Assembly: GCA_047967505.1 (NCBI GenBank)
Contig: CM106539.1
DNA: 64,000 nt
Direction: 5' to 3' (one strand)
From: Dipteris shenzhenensis
Taxonomy: Eukaryota; Polypodiophyta; Polypodiopsida; Gleicheniales
In this document: piece by piece, positions 10,135-20,099 of the stretch
Layout: each line of letters begins with the position of its first letter
Position numbering within the stretch: position 1 is the stretch's first letter
Notes under the pieces: model-generated
What the model was told of the DNA's origin: nothing
The model's database searches: none
Seen by the model: the letters and a program-made list of their open reading frames with translations, nothing else
Program-made: the position numbers and the translations under genes

Positions 10135-11284
10135 TTAGGATGTTGCTAGCAATTCTTGCTCTTCTTCATCAACTTGTTCTATAGATGATTGTGAAGTCGA
10201 TGCTTCTATCTTCTGTATAGGTGAGGTTTTCCATTCTGATTCCTCATCAAAGATTACATCTCTGGAGATGATGACTTTGCGGTTGATGGGATCATACAAT
10301 TTGTATGCTTTGCTTTCTTCACTGTAGCCAACCATGATGCATTTGCGTGACTTTGCATCCAAATTTCTGCGATGATCATCATGTATGTGAGCATATGCTA
10401 TGCAACCAAATATGCGGAGATACCCAATGTGTGGCTTGTGTCCAGTGAATGCTTGATAAGGAGTCATACCTTGTATCGGTTCGGTAGGAAGCCGATTAAG
10501 CAAGTAGTTTGCTGTAGCTATTGCTTCTGCCCAATACTGATTCGGAAGATGCTTTTCACTAAGCATTGCTCTAGCACTGTCTGCTAAAGTCCCATTCTTT
10601 CTTTCAGCTCTTGCATTCTGCTGAGGAGTATCTGCACATGTGAATTGTCTTCGTATGCCGTGACTTCTGCAAAAGTTCATGAATGCTGAAGACATGTATT
10701 CACCTCCTCTGTCTGATCTCATGACCTTGATCTTTCTGCCTGTCTGGTTTTCTACCATGGCTTTGAATTCTTGAAATCTGAAAAACACTTCAGATTTCTC
10801 TTTCAAAAAGTAGACCCAATAATATCTGCTGTAGTCGTCGATGAAGGTCAAGTAATAAAGTGAACCATTGATGCTACGTGGCTTTGAATTCTTGAAATCT
10901 GAAAAACACTTCAGATTTCTCTTTCAAAAAGTAGACCCAATAATATCTGCTGTAGTCGTCGATGAAGGTCAAGTAATAAAGTGAACCATTGATGCTACGG
11001 ATCTGGGCATAACCCCATACATATGTATGTATCAAATCAAGAATACCTCGTGCACGAGAGATACTTCTGAAAAAGTTGGTTCGCTTTTGTTTGCCAAAGC
11101 AGCATGCTTCGCAAACCTTTCCAAGAAACTGTAGCTTCAGAATCCCAATTGCCATATTCTGATTCTTGAGATCTAACAAGTACTTGAAATTGACATGAAC
11201 ATATCTCTTGTGCCATTTTACAGATAGTGGCATCTGTTGCATTTGAGCTGACATGGCATGCTTATCTGATACTGTAGCTAGCAT
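10135..11284 (-). pseudogene. Copia B: integrase with tandem duplication
   Basis: From 11284 downwards there is the zinc-binding region (KWHKRYVHVN, then CEACCFGKQKRTNF), then DLIHTYVWGYAQ, FIDDYSRYYWVYFL, RSDRGGEYMSSAF (second Asp), ARAERKNGTLADSARAML (Glu) and FGCIAYAHIHDDHRRN. Copia integrases normally carry Asp in the H-T-D-V-W-G motif. Here it is Tyr, so the first catalytic residue is missing. A 121-bp exact duplication (10758-10999) repeats part of the core and shifts the frame. A stop at about 10135 separates it from RT. Confidence 0.88.
10758..10999. repeat. Exact 121-bp tandem duplication in Copia B integrase
   Basis: The unit starting TGGCTTTGAATTCTTG at 10758 ends GATGCTACG at 10878 and is repeated at 10879-10999. 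I see no difference between copies. The length (121) is not a multiple of three. Confidence 0.95.
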
Positions 11285-11338
11285 TCTGTATAAGCGTCCG
11301 TCCTTGACACCTTTTGCTACTAGCTGACATCTTTTGGA

Positions 11339-11700
11339 TTAGTCTCTGATAGTGTATTCATCACCGTCGAAGATGACTTTGTAATTGTGTTCCGTCATTT
11401 GACCTACTGACAAAAGTTTCTTGCTGAGCTTCGAAACATAGAGCACATCTTTTACTAATCCTTTTGTACCAGTGAAATTGTTCATAGGGATAACACCTAT
11501 CCCTTGAACTGGATTCGGTGTATTGTCTGCTGTGTAGATGACATTTTTATGTCCTAATGGCTTCATTTCTGTGAACTATTCCTGATGATTTGTCATATGA
11601 GATGATGCACCGCTGTCGATGTACCAAGGATCCTGTTCCACTTGGTCGACTTGATAGCTGTAATCCTCTTTGAGATTGAAATCAGTGTCTAGGTACACTG
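11339..11700 (-). pseudogene. Copia B: aspartic protease region
   Basis: Retropepsin-type protease that would cut the polyprotein. The minus frame reads WYIDSGASSHMT (about 11590-11625), carrying the catalytic D-S-G, then a stop, then a 75-residue frame with PLGHKNVIYTADN and LVKDVLYVSKLSKKLLSVGQ, the conserved segment between protease and pre-integrase zinc region. A 13-bp exact repeat (GTCTAGGTACACT) sits at about 11687-11712. Confidence 0.8.
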
Positions 11701-12836
11701 TCTAGGTACACTGTATCAGTTTGATGCAATTTCTCGCTTACAAGAAACATATTTCCATGTTCATTTGCAAAATGACTGTGACTAGAATGTCCACCACGAT
11801 TTTCTCTGCCTCGAGAATTCCCTCGATTGCTACTGGATTGACCGCCTTGGTCATACTGCTTCTTGCGGCAATCTCTTTCATAGTGTCCAAACTTGTGACA
11901 GTAGTTGCACTGAATGTTTGACACATTGGTGGATGCATTCCCTCGTCCTTGGAATCTTCCTCGATTGGAATGATTTCCTCTTTGCTGATTCTAATGTTGC
12001 TGAGGATGATGCTAATGCTGATGCTGATTTTGACTTTGATTTTGTTGATGATGACCACTTTTCTGATATGACCTACCTTTGCCTCTGCCTCTGCTTCTCT
12101 TTGAAGCTGTGAATGCCTGATCATTAGAATGACCTTTACGTGCTTGAATTGCCTGAGTTCTGAGTTCTTCACCAAGTAGAACCGATTAAAGTTCATCCAG
12201 TGTCAGAATTTACCGTTGGATGGCAATACTCTGGACTAGATTCTCGTATCCCTCTCCTAGTCCATTCAGGATTACTTGAACCATTTCTGCGAGGTTCATA
12301 GTCTCTCCTGCTGCTGCAAGTTGATTGTTGTAGTCTTTGATGCGGAGTACATAAGCATGACCGGTTTCACTACGGTTGCGAAAACTCTAGTTGATCTGGT
12401 TTCTCAGGGTGAGAATCGTGGATGTGTTCTTGGACTCGTAGAGAGCTGCGAAAATATCCCATGCTTCTTTTGATGTCTTGACTGTGTTGAGTTGTCCTAG
12501 CATGACATCTTGCACATTCTTCTTGATCAGGTGATAGGCATACTTGTCTTTCTTATCCCATTCTGCTTGAGCTCAGGCAATGGCAGGATCTGCTACTGGT
12601 GCGAAAACTGTTTATGTAGATGTAGATCCCGATGTAGATCCCGTTGCTGGTGCTGTGACAATAGATGGAGTAGAGCTACTGGTAGCTGGATCGGCCAATG
12701 GTCTAGGTGTAGACCCATCGACATACTCCCATTTGTCCTGAAGTACAAGAATGGTCTCCATTCAGTATTTCCATGTACCGTAATTGGAATTGTCTAACTT
12801 AGCAGATGCCTCCAGATTGAGGTTGCTAGTCGACAT
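11682..12836 (-). pseudogene. Copia B: Gag (capsid and zinc knuckle)
   Basis: Gag forms the virus-like particle. An ATG at 12836 opens MSTSNLNLEASAKLDNSNY, the usual Copia start with the N-Y-x-x-W motif next. A UBN2-type core follows (KEAWDIFAALYESKN, TLRNQI, LAEMVQVILNGLGEGYENLV), then a basic linker rich in Gln, His, Ser and Arg, and a C-x2-C-x4-H-x4-C zinc knuckle, CNYCHKFGHYERDC, at 11876-11917. Several stops interrupt it (for example near 12390 and 12190). The start was chosen because it precedes the family motif. Confidence 0.85.
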
Positions 12837-15145
12837 GGTGCAAGAAATGTACTCAAAAGTGTCGTGAAGATCTCTGTATGAATAAACTGCAAATACACTG
12901 AATATGCCAAGTGAAATTTATGAACCGTCGGTGAAGATAGAACTGCAGTATATAAAATCTGATTTGTATTACAAGACTTGTGGCAATGATGCCGGGAATA
13001 GCCAAGAGGCTTTACAAGGCTGAAATGATGTGCATGATGCCGTGAGATAGCCGAATAGGCTTTACAATGGTGGCATGTGTGTGTGAAATCAAATGCTATC
13101 TGCCCACTGAATCAATCTGCAATGCCTTTGAACTCTGACGTCTGCTCACTGAACTGATGAATGTAAGGTTTCAGGTAATGTAATGATGTGAAACCGTATG
13201 TGAGCGTATGGACTAACTCCGAGTAGATACTAGTCGGGAATTTCGGGCATGACTTAGATTAGCAACTTGAAAAAATTCAAAGCGTCCCCTCTATGGCGAT
13301 CTAGTCTACTCTGATCTAGATCTAAACCAACCGTCGATCAATGAAAGAACAACAAATAATTCCTTTTCTTTTGTTCTTTTTAAGCGCTGGGTCAAATGCG
13401 TCGATGTAGAGGCAAATGTGCGTGAAGGAAGTGGTTTTGTCGACGAGGCTCAAATGTGAGTGTAACTTGCACCGAAATGTGTGCGTGATGTGACGAGCGC
13501 GTAGAGCACGAAAAAACGAGCGACTTTCCTTTTTGGAGCGTCCTCAAGTTCTTGTTGGATCAAGAGATATGACTTGATCTAGGTGGAGGGGCAAAGGGAG
13601 TGCAAATGGTGCTCAATGATGATGTGTCACTGTGAGTCACATGCAGTGATGATGTGGCAATGTGCCTAGCAAGAGGTGTGCCAGTGAAGCTCTGTGCTGA
13701 GGTGGCAAAAGCTCAATGGACTGTGTGTGCCTGCAGAGGTCAGTGCTGATTGGACAGCTGAGGTGGCATTGCTGAGGTGGCACTGCTGATGTGGCAGAGG
13801 TGACGTGGCAATGACGACGTGGCTGATGACGTGGACTGCTGACGTGGCAAGATGACATTGCTATGATGAGCTGATGTGGCAGTCATGCCACGTGTCAAGA
13901 ATTATGAGGCTTATCTACCACGTGGCAGATAAGATGACGTGGCACACGGGCCACATGTCACTTTACAACTGATGACGTGGCAGTTGTGGCTAAGGCTGTC
14001 TGCCACGTGTCGCTATGTCGCTTCACAGAATCTTTTGAGGATTCCAATGAAATCTATGAAGATTTCGTCTTCGTGTCCGTCGAGGTCGTCATTGGAGATC
14101 GTTCGTTGTTGTGCATGGGCACTTTGAGGAGCCGCGCGCCTTGTTTTTGCAACTGCTGGGTGCTGGTGGAGTAGCCCGTGGGTTGTTGGAGCCTTGCACA
14201 ACGTTGGAGAGTCGAGCTCGTTGATGGCGTGTGCTACTTGCTCGAGGCATAGGAGCTCAGAGCTACCTGAGCCAGCTGGTCGTAGGCGAGGCTTTTGGAG
14301 CGGAGAGTCGTAGGCGAGGCTTTTGGCCACTGAGGGTTGCTCGTATGGAGGCTTGTGGCTGGATGCGCTTGTGGACGGGAGCCTTCACGGAGCCTGGTCG
14401 AGGTTTGAGCGCTGCTATAGCAGGAGACTATGGAGAAGCCCAGTTGTTGAAAGAGTTCGTTGGAGAGCAGCCCTTTACTTGTGGCGGCTACTAGATAGAG
14501 GAGGCGATGCGCTAGAAGACCTATTGGAGGAGGCGATGCGCTGGAGGGAGTCCGTTGGCTCTGGTAGCCTTGAAGGCCTTGGAGGTCGCGCATTCGGTGG
14601 AGGTCCAAGGCTGTTGAAATTACTGGCTGTGGAGAGCCAGGAATCCGAGTCGATGGGCTGAGCCTTTGGAGCTGGCCTTGTGTGGGAGCTTTGGTCGTTG
14701 AGGGAGCTTTGGCTATGACAATCAACGTCCGTGTTCTAAGATACAAAGCCCGTATGGCTGTCGATTAAAGGAGAAGTCGTAGATGCTTGAGCCATCTATG
14801 CTTGTGCCGCCATTAGAGCCATGATGCTGAAGCCTTAGCTTTGGAGTGCAGATTCCAGAAACCTTTAGTCTCCCTCTCCCTCAAAGCTCACTAAAAACTC
14901 AGTCTCTCCCTATCTTTCTCACAAGCACAATGGATGGAAAATCTCTCTCTCTCTCACACAATGGAAGTCCTTACAAAGAATGAACGGAATGAATAACTCT
15001 CGAAGGAGATGACGGAAATCTTCTTTCAATGGACGGAATTTTCTCTCAACGGAAGTGGACTCTCACGGAGAACACTCAAGAGAACTCTCAATCTCACAAT
15101 CTCTCTCACACTCTCAAGAATCGCAATGCCTCAACGGAAGGCAAG
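12837..15145 (-). other. Copia B: long untranslated leader with motif array
   Basis: About 2.3 kb separates the Gag start from the primer-binding site, far longer than the few hundred bases usual for Copia. Reading frames here (for example 14013-14746) do not resemble proteins. The stretch 13640-14010 is an irregular array of TGACGTGGCA-like and GCCACGTGTC-like units. The stretch 14230-14700 has short GC-rich repeats (GGCGAGGCTTTTGG twice near 14285-14325). Purine-rich CTCTCACAATGG-type repeats occur at 14935-15120. Confidence 0.7.
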
Positions 15146-15160
15146 GAAGCTCTGATACCA
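15146..15160 (-). promoter_or_regulatory. Copia B: primer-binding site
   Basis: The minus strand reads TGGTATCAGAGCTTC directly next to the LTR end, the standard plant site complementary to the 3' end of initiator tRNA-Met. Confidence 0.9.
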
Positions 15161-15414
15161 TGACAAAATATGAAGAGGGGAGAGGAGAAGAGTGGAGATG
15201 AGGAGAGAGGGCACAGCTAGAGAGCACACCACAAATGACTAACTGTACACTAGATTTAGTTGAAAAAATAGAATATATACAAACCCTTTTAGGGTTAGGG
15301 TTAGGGGATCTAACCCTTTCCTTTATAGCACTCTATAAGGTTAGTATGCACATATGATCACGTGATGGTGCTATGCACACATGATCACATGATGTTGAGC
15401 GTGAACTCTCAACA
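15161..15414 (-). repeat. Copia B: 5' LTR
   Basis: 254 bp, bounded by TG...CA (TGTTGAGAG at 15414; TTTTGTCA ending at 15161). The TATA-like TATATTCTATTTTTTC lies near 15270-15285, and a telomere-like AGGGTTAGGGTTAGGGG near 15292-15308. It is complete, whereas the 3' LTR lacks its last 40 bp or so. The base following (ATCCC, 15415-15419) is the remaining half of the expected target duplication. Confidence 0.92.
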
Positions 15415-15809
15415 ATCCCATGCTTGCTTAGCAGTCTTGTAAGACCGAATATGAGGAATAATAACCCGTTTCACTGAAAGAGCAATCAAGGCATGTGCTT
15501 TGGCATCCAACCATCCCACTGTATTTGCTCCTGTGAAGGAGGCAAAGCACCTGGAGCAGGAGGTGCAGGAGTCCTAGCTGTAGCATTAAAACCATCACCT
15601 GAAGACCCATCACCTGAAGAAGTAGAGGCTATAGGTGTAGCACAGGTAACAGTGCGTGTAGGCTTGGCCTCAGAACCTGAAACAATATGCCATGGATTCT
15701 TGGCAACCAAAACATGTCCCATCATGTATGACCACAAGGGGTAATTGGTGCCATCAAGCTTGTCATCAGCCCCAATCAGCCCAAACAAATCATCTTTGCC
15801 ACCAGACAT
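15415..15809 (-). pseudogene. Copia A: Gag N-terminal part
   Basis: An ATG at 15809 opens MSGGKDDLFGLIGADDKLDG, followed by TNYPLWSYMMGHVLV, the N-Y-x-x-W opening of Copia Gag, and a Thr/Ser/Pro-rich stretch. Near 15440 the frame reads I-R-S-Y-K-T-A-K-Q-A-W-D, the usual Gag core motif, and then is cut at 15415 by the LTR of element B. This is the 5' part of the element whose integrase-RT-RNase H lies at 4.9-8.0 kb. The intervening Gag end and protease were lost. Confidence 0.75.
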
Positions 15810-16870
15810 GGTGCTGAATTACAAAGCAAATGCACCAACTGGCAAAGTAAATGAGAGAAAGGCAACCTCTCAAAATCAAGTACCAAAAATCTGCCCAAGC
15901 TTCAAAGCTTATGCTTGCAAAAGACTCAAGGTGTACCTGTTGCAAGAAAAACCCCCAAGGGCAATACGAGGTCTTTCCAAAATGCAAATGAAGCAGAAAT
16001 TGGAAAGAGCCAATGCAACAACGGCTTATCCAATGATGTACAGCAGTGACAAGCCCAAGCTTCAAAGCTTATGCCTGCAAAAGACTCTGCTGTCCCAAGG
16101 TGTACCTGTTGCAAGAAAAATCCCCAAAGGCGACACCAAAATGCAAATGAAGCAGAAATTGGAAAGAGCCAATGCAACAACGGCTTACCCAATAATGTAC
16201 AGCAGTGACGGACTCTGTAAGCGAGCAAATGAGGGCTGGAAATGAGAATTACAGCAAAAGAAGTGCTCCCACGAGGAGGAGAGCATGTAGAAATGGAGAG
16301 AAAGAGATCCACTCGAGGGAAACTCGCAGCCCGAGGCAAAGGGATGCCAAATGAGGAGGGAAGGGCTCAAAGAGAAGTCTCCGAATCAATTCAGCGGCTC
16401 CAAATGGCTCCAAACACCGGCACGCAGCTCGAGGCAGCTCCAAAATGCTCCGAAATGCTGAGAAACCTTCAATGTAGCTAGCACACACCCGAGGCAGCTC
16501 TGTACTGCAATAAATACAGGTGCAGCAAGTCCATACAGCTTTAAATGCACTATAGGAATCCGTACAGCAATAAATGCACAAGAAACAGTCCGTACTGTCT
16601 TCAACCAGCCCAAAAATCGATGCAATAGGTCCGTACAGCAGAACAGCAAGTCCGTACAGTGTACGGACCACACGTGTGAACTGACCTGCAATAAATGCAG
16701 CATGCGGTGTCTGTACGGATCCGTACAGAGAGTACGGAATCCGTACAGTTGGGTTTGCTGCAAAAAAGTGCTAACAAAATGCGTCTCCTTCATTGTAGCT
16801 GCTGCAAAATGCGATCTTCTCGCGTCAGAATGAGATCTTTCGCGATAGAAGTGCTTGGAAAGGTCTCAAA
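15810..16870 (-). other. Copia A: leader with 160-bp repeats and GTAC array; 5' LTR missing
   Basis: Untranslated region upstream of Gag. It holds a direct repeat (15893-16209), an A+C-rich segment and then a run of CCGTACAG/TGTACGGA motifs (16498-16750). I found no primer-binding site or LTR on its far side. At about 16870 sequence changes directly into integrase of element D. So element A is truncated at its 5' end. Confidence 0.6.
15893..16209. repeat. Direct repeat of about 158 bp in Copia A leader
   Basis: Two adjacent copies beginning GCCCAAGCTTCAAAGCTTAT, at 15893-16052 and 16053-16209. They differ by small indels and several substitutions. The shared core GGAAAGAGCCAATGCAACAA is identical in both. 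Confidence 0.88.
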
Positions 16871-17205
16871 CACTCATGGGAGTGTGAAAGACTTCTGAGC
16901 CAAAAGATAGATCCACATGAATCTGCTAAAATCATCCACTAGCAGCATGAAATAAAGCGCATCTCCAAGGTTGGGAACAATCACAGGTCCACAAATATCT
17001 ACATGGACCAACTTCAGAGGAAGAGAAGCCCGCCATGAGGCTTGCTTCGGAAACAAATCCAGGTGTTGCTTCCCTCAAATACAGGAATGGCACTGACCAT
17101 GCTTACTACCCACATCAGGTAGACCAAGGACCATCTGTTCTCAGGCAGCTCAGCATAGTGGTTTGACATTCATGTGACCAAAATGAAAATGCCGCAGGTC
17201 ACCCT
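16871..17205 (-). pseudogene. Copia D: integrase N-terminal fragment
   Basis: Reading downwards from about 17205: HFGHMNVKPL, then C-H-S-C with an interrupting stop (the zinc-binding set), FPKQASWRASLPLKLVHVDI with the first catalytic Asp, CGPV, and LLVDDFSRFMWIYLLAQKS. It ends at about 16871, where element A leader begins. The second Asp and the Glu of the DDE core are absent from this locus. Confidence 0.78.
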
Positions 17206-17690
17206 GAAGGGAGGACGTAATCAAGGAAAGCACGGACAAGAGTAAATCCCATGATTCAGCTTACCAGTCCAAACTACCTGGCCGGTAGCATATATCCCTG
17301 ACGTCCACAAAGTGTTCATCGAATAGGACAGTGGTACCAAGTCGGCAGGTTTCATAAACAGACAGCAGATCAAAGCCAAGGGAGGGAACAAATAGTATCT
17401 TTTAAGAGTGCATCCCCCCTTTGCAATTGGGGATAATGCTAGAGACTGCCTTCACCACATACTATGATGACAAAATTGTCGCCGATACAAACATCTCCTG
17501 AAATCACGAAATCCTTGAGTCCGGCAAGAGAGGGGCTCAAGTTACAGGATGTCCCACTGTCAACGATCCAAGTCCTAGAATCTTTAGCTTGAAGAGCCAC
17601 TACCCCCTCTCTAACAAAGAAAGCCAGAGAATCAATAATTTCAATGTGAAAAAAGGCAGGAGTAATGGATGCAGAGGAGGAAGCGGTACC
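17206..17690 (-). pseudogene. Copia D: protease region
   Basis: One minus frame reads DSLAFFVREGVVALQAKDS, TWIVDSGTSCNLSPSLAGL and VCIGDNFVIIVCGEGS between about 17640 and 17440. The D-S-G-T motif is the retropepsin active site and the spacing fits Copia. Lower down the frame is broken. The gag-proximal side is interrupted at 17690 by the terminal-inverted-repeat element. Confidence 0.75.
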
Positions 17691-18338
17691 ATGGTTGTAG
17701 ACACGTTAAGACACGACACGTTAGACACGCTTCAGACACGAGTGTCTAAAGTGTCTTAAAGATAAGACACGTAAGACACGCCATTGTGGTTATAATAATA
17801 AATATTTAATTAATATATGTATAAGTATACAAATGTACAACTTGCTAGCATAGCTAGCTGCTAGATTCTAGAAGTACAATAAGCTACACTTAAATAATGC
17901 AAGAAGAAACAATGCACTTGTACAATGTAGTTAAGAGTCAAGACTCATCAACAAGACTTAAAAGTTAAAGTTAAGACTCACGACTGAAGAGCTCACAAGT
18001 TTTGAGTACTTCAAGGTGTAAACTGACAATTGAATCTTGTCACATGTGACATGAATGAAAACTGCATCTCGATACATATAATTGAAAGGAAGCTTTCGAC
18101 TCTCAAGACTCAAATCTCTGAAGATTCATCCTAATCTAAATCTATGAGGTCACTGCCACTGCTAGATCCAAAGTCACCATCAATGATAGCATGGCTAAGT
18201 CAAACTCAATGTGTGTTGTTACTCCCCACCCACCCAAAAAAAAAAAAACGCGAGTGTCTAAAGGTGTCTTAAGGTAAGACACGTGTCTTAAGTGTCTTCA
18301 GTGTCTTATCATAAGACACGAGTGTCTTAACAACCATG
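17691..18338. mobile_element. Non-autonomous TIR DNA transposon (MITE-like) in Copia D
   Basis: The 648-bp segment begins ATGGTTGT and ends ACAACCATG, is flanked by direct copies of AGCGGTACC (17682-17690 and 18339-18347), and has no coding capacity. Both ends carry many copies of an AAGACAC/GTGTCTT hexamer-like motif in both orientations (17698-17785 and 18250-18330), while the middle is AT-rich. A 9-bp duplication fits Mutator-like elements, and subterminal short repeats are also seen in hAT elements (8-bp duplication). The class is therefore uncertain, although the insertion itself is clear. Confidence 0.8.
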
Positions 18339-18347
18339 AGCGGTACC

Positions 18348-19086
18348 ATTATTGGTTGTCTGTAGAGGGCACTTTCTCCAATAGTGGCATTTTTTGCCAC
18401 AAAGCGCTCTGCCTTAAGTGCTTCCTTCTCTACTGTCGTCGTATCAAGGGTCTACGCATCCTTGATTCTTTCCATACTATGGAGCTATGGGAGGAACTCT
18501 GAAATCTCTCCTCCTAATCTAGCACCATGGGAGCTGCCAAAGCATTGGAGCCACCGCTATGGGAGGAACTCTGAAATCTCTCCTCCTTATCTAGCACCAT
18601 TGGTACCAATTCTTTCCAAGTCAATGTGTTCATCCTGCCACTAGTGATTAATGACAAATAGAAGACAAGGTACTAAGAAGTCAAGTGAGAGAGCAAGGTA
18701 ATGGCCATATCCTTAAAGGAAATCTGCTTCCCTACCTAAAGAATCTCCTGTTGAAGTTCCTGAAGCTTATTGATTCCGGCAGGATCCAACAACCACATCT
18801 GAGCTTCGAGAGAAACCCTCTCCATGGGGGAAGTCCTGTTACATAAGGATGCCAAGTGCTCCCAAGAACTTTAAGCTACCGTAATATACTTTACATGATT
18901 TATCATCTGAGGAGTACAGTTCAGAAAAATAAAGAACGTTCCCTTGCGTTGACTCTGTCCCATAGCTGAGCCTCTCTTTCTGATCTCGGATCCCTAAATT
19001 CGTTGTTCCCGTCAAGTTGATGCTCTACACGTGGGTGATGCCGAAATCTTCACCTTATCCTCTGCCATCTCCATCAGGGAAGCCAT
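18348..19086 (-). pseudogene. Copia D: Gag remnant
   Basis: An ATG at 19086 opens MASLMEMAEDKVKI. Downstream the minus strand reads a UBN2-like Gag with stops: SSWEHLASLCNRTSPMERVS, LLDPAGINKLQELQQEIL and WKELVPMVLDKEERFQS. The end of a zinc knuckle, KCHYWRKCPLQTT, lies near 18360-18400. A segment of 73 bp beginning CTATGGGAGGAACTCTG (18485-18604) is partly duplicated. The knuckle leads straight into the TIR insertion and then protease, the expected Copia order. Confidence 0.7.
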
Positions 19087-19411
19087 TTGATGATAGAAAT
19101 GGAATGAACCGAGAAAGTCGGGGGGAGGGTAAGAGAAAGAGGTATGAAGGAAGAAAAGGACAGGAGAGCAAAAGACAAGGCAGAGAGGCTTGAAGAAACC
19201 TCTTCCTTCAAGCTCCTTCAGTCTGGCCTTCACACACACCACCTCTCAAATGTGAAAACACCCTTCAAAGTAGACACCCTTTTCTCTACTCCGAAAACAG
19301 CCCGTACCTTCTTAATCTCCTCTTCGAACAACTCAAAAATGCTGCCCAAGATCCTTCGTAGCTTGCTAGTTCCCAGCCTTCTCCACAGCACAGGTCTTCT
19401 TAGCCAAACTT

Positions 19412-19425
19412 TGGCTCTGATACCA
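19412..19425 (-). promoter_or_regulatory. Copia D: primer-binding site
   Basis: The minus strand reads TGGTATCAGAGCCA two bases from the LTR end, matching the initiator tRNA-Met site of plant LTR retrotransposons. Confidence 0.88.
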
Positions 19426-19427
19426 TA

Positions 19428-19453
19428 TGAGAAGCGCAGTGGAACTGAACAAC

Positions 19454-19503
<50 letters not shown>

Positions 19504-20099
19504 AAACCACTCACAAGACTGAACTGGAAAACAGAGAAGACAACAGAGACTTGCACAAGGATCTCAGGAGAAAATCCCTCCACTGCTGGGGGAAAACCTC
19601 AACTCCGAAGTGGACTAGATGCTGTACACTGAGATGAAAAGAATGGGGGAGAGGGGCCCTATATATAGGGTCCCCCCCTCCCCTAGACAACCATTTCGAA
19701 GGAGGGGGACTGGCCAACTTAATAGGCCGACCCAGGGTGAGTCTGGCCGACCTGCAGGTCACAGGGTTGGGGGCCTGACTGACCCCCCAACCAAGGTGCC
19801 ATAAATGCGGACTGGTGGCAGCCATGGACAGGCCCCAGAAGTGGGCAAAACGGCCCTGCATCCTCCCGTCAGCAACTGCAACAGTGGCCTGGTACAGACA
19901 TGGGGGCAGGTGAAAACAACACGGAACCCCTCCGTACACCCCTCCACATAGTTGAGGACTGAGGAGCCCCCATATCTCTCCCCCTCTACCTCTCTTGGGT
20001 GAGCTAGCCCACAAGCAAGGCCTCACTCAACCTCTCATGGGTGGGCAGACCCACAACCAAGGCCCTCACTCTATGATACAGGAAATGTCATCTCTAACA
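19428..20099 (-). repeat. Copia D: 5' LTR
   Basis: About 672 bp, starting TGTTAGAGATGAC at 20099 on the minus strand and ending ...CTCA next to the primer-binding site. It contains a TATA-like box (CCTATATATAGGGT, near 19658-19671) and an AG microsatellite (about 19458-19502). The matching 3' LTR is absent because the 3' half of D is lost left of 3.94 kb. The high-coordinate edge is supported by Gypsy coding sequence starting right after it. Confidence 0.75.
19458..19502. repeat. (AG)n microsatellite
   Basis: Uninterrupted GA dinucleotides of about 45 bp within the 5' LTR of Copia D. Confidence 0.97.

Larger units (their letters stand above)
8145..15414 (-). mobile_element. Copia B: LTR retrotransposon nested in Copia A
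   Basis: This is a minus-strand Ty1/Copia element of about 7.3 kb with recognisable 3' LTR (8145-8362), RNase H, RT, integrase, protease, Gag, an unusually long leader of about 2.3 kb, a primer-binding site and 5' LTR (15161-15414). It splits element A: A's integrase lies to the left and A's Gag begins immediately to the right at 15415. Over the shared 215 bp or so the two LTRs differ by three substitutions and one 3-bp indel, so the insertion is fairly recent. The coding part is broken by stops, frameshifts and a 121-bp duplication. Confidence 0.9.

Noticed and set aside
14013-14746. Frames of 105-170 residues in the Copia B leader
   Set aside because: Overlapping on both strands in GC-rich repeat sequence, with no protein family; considered chance frames.
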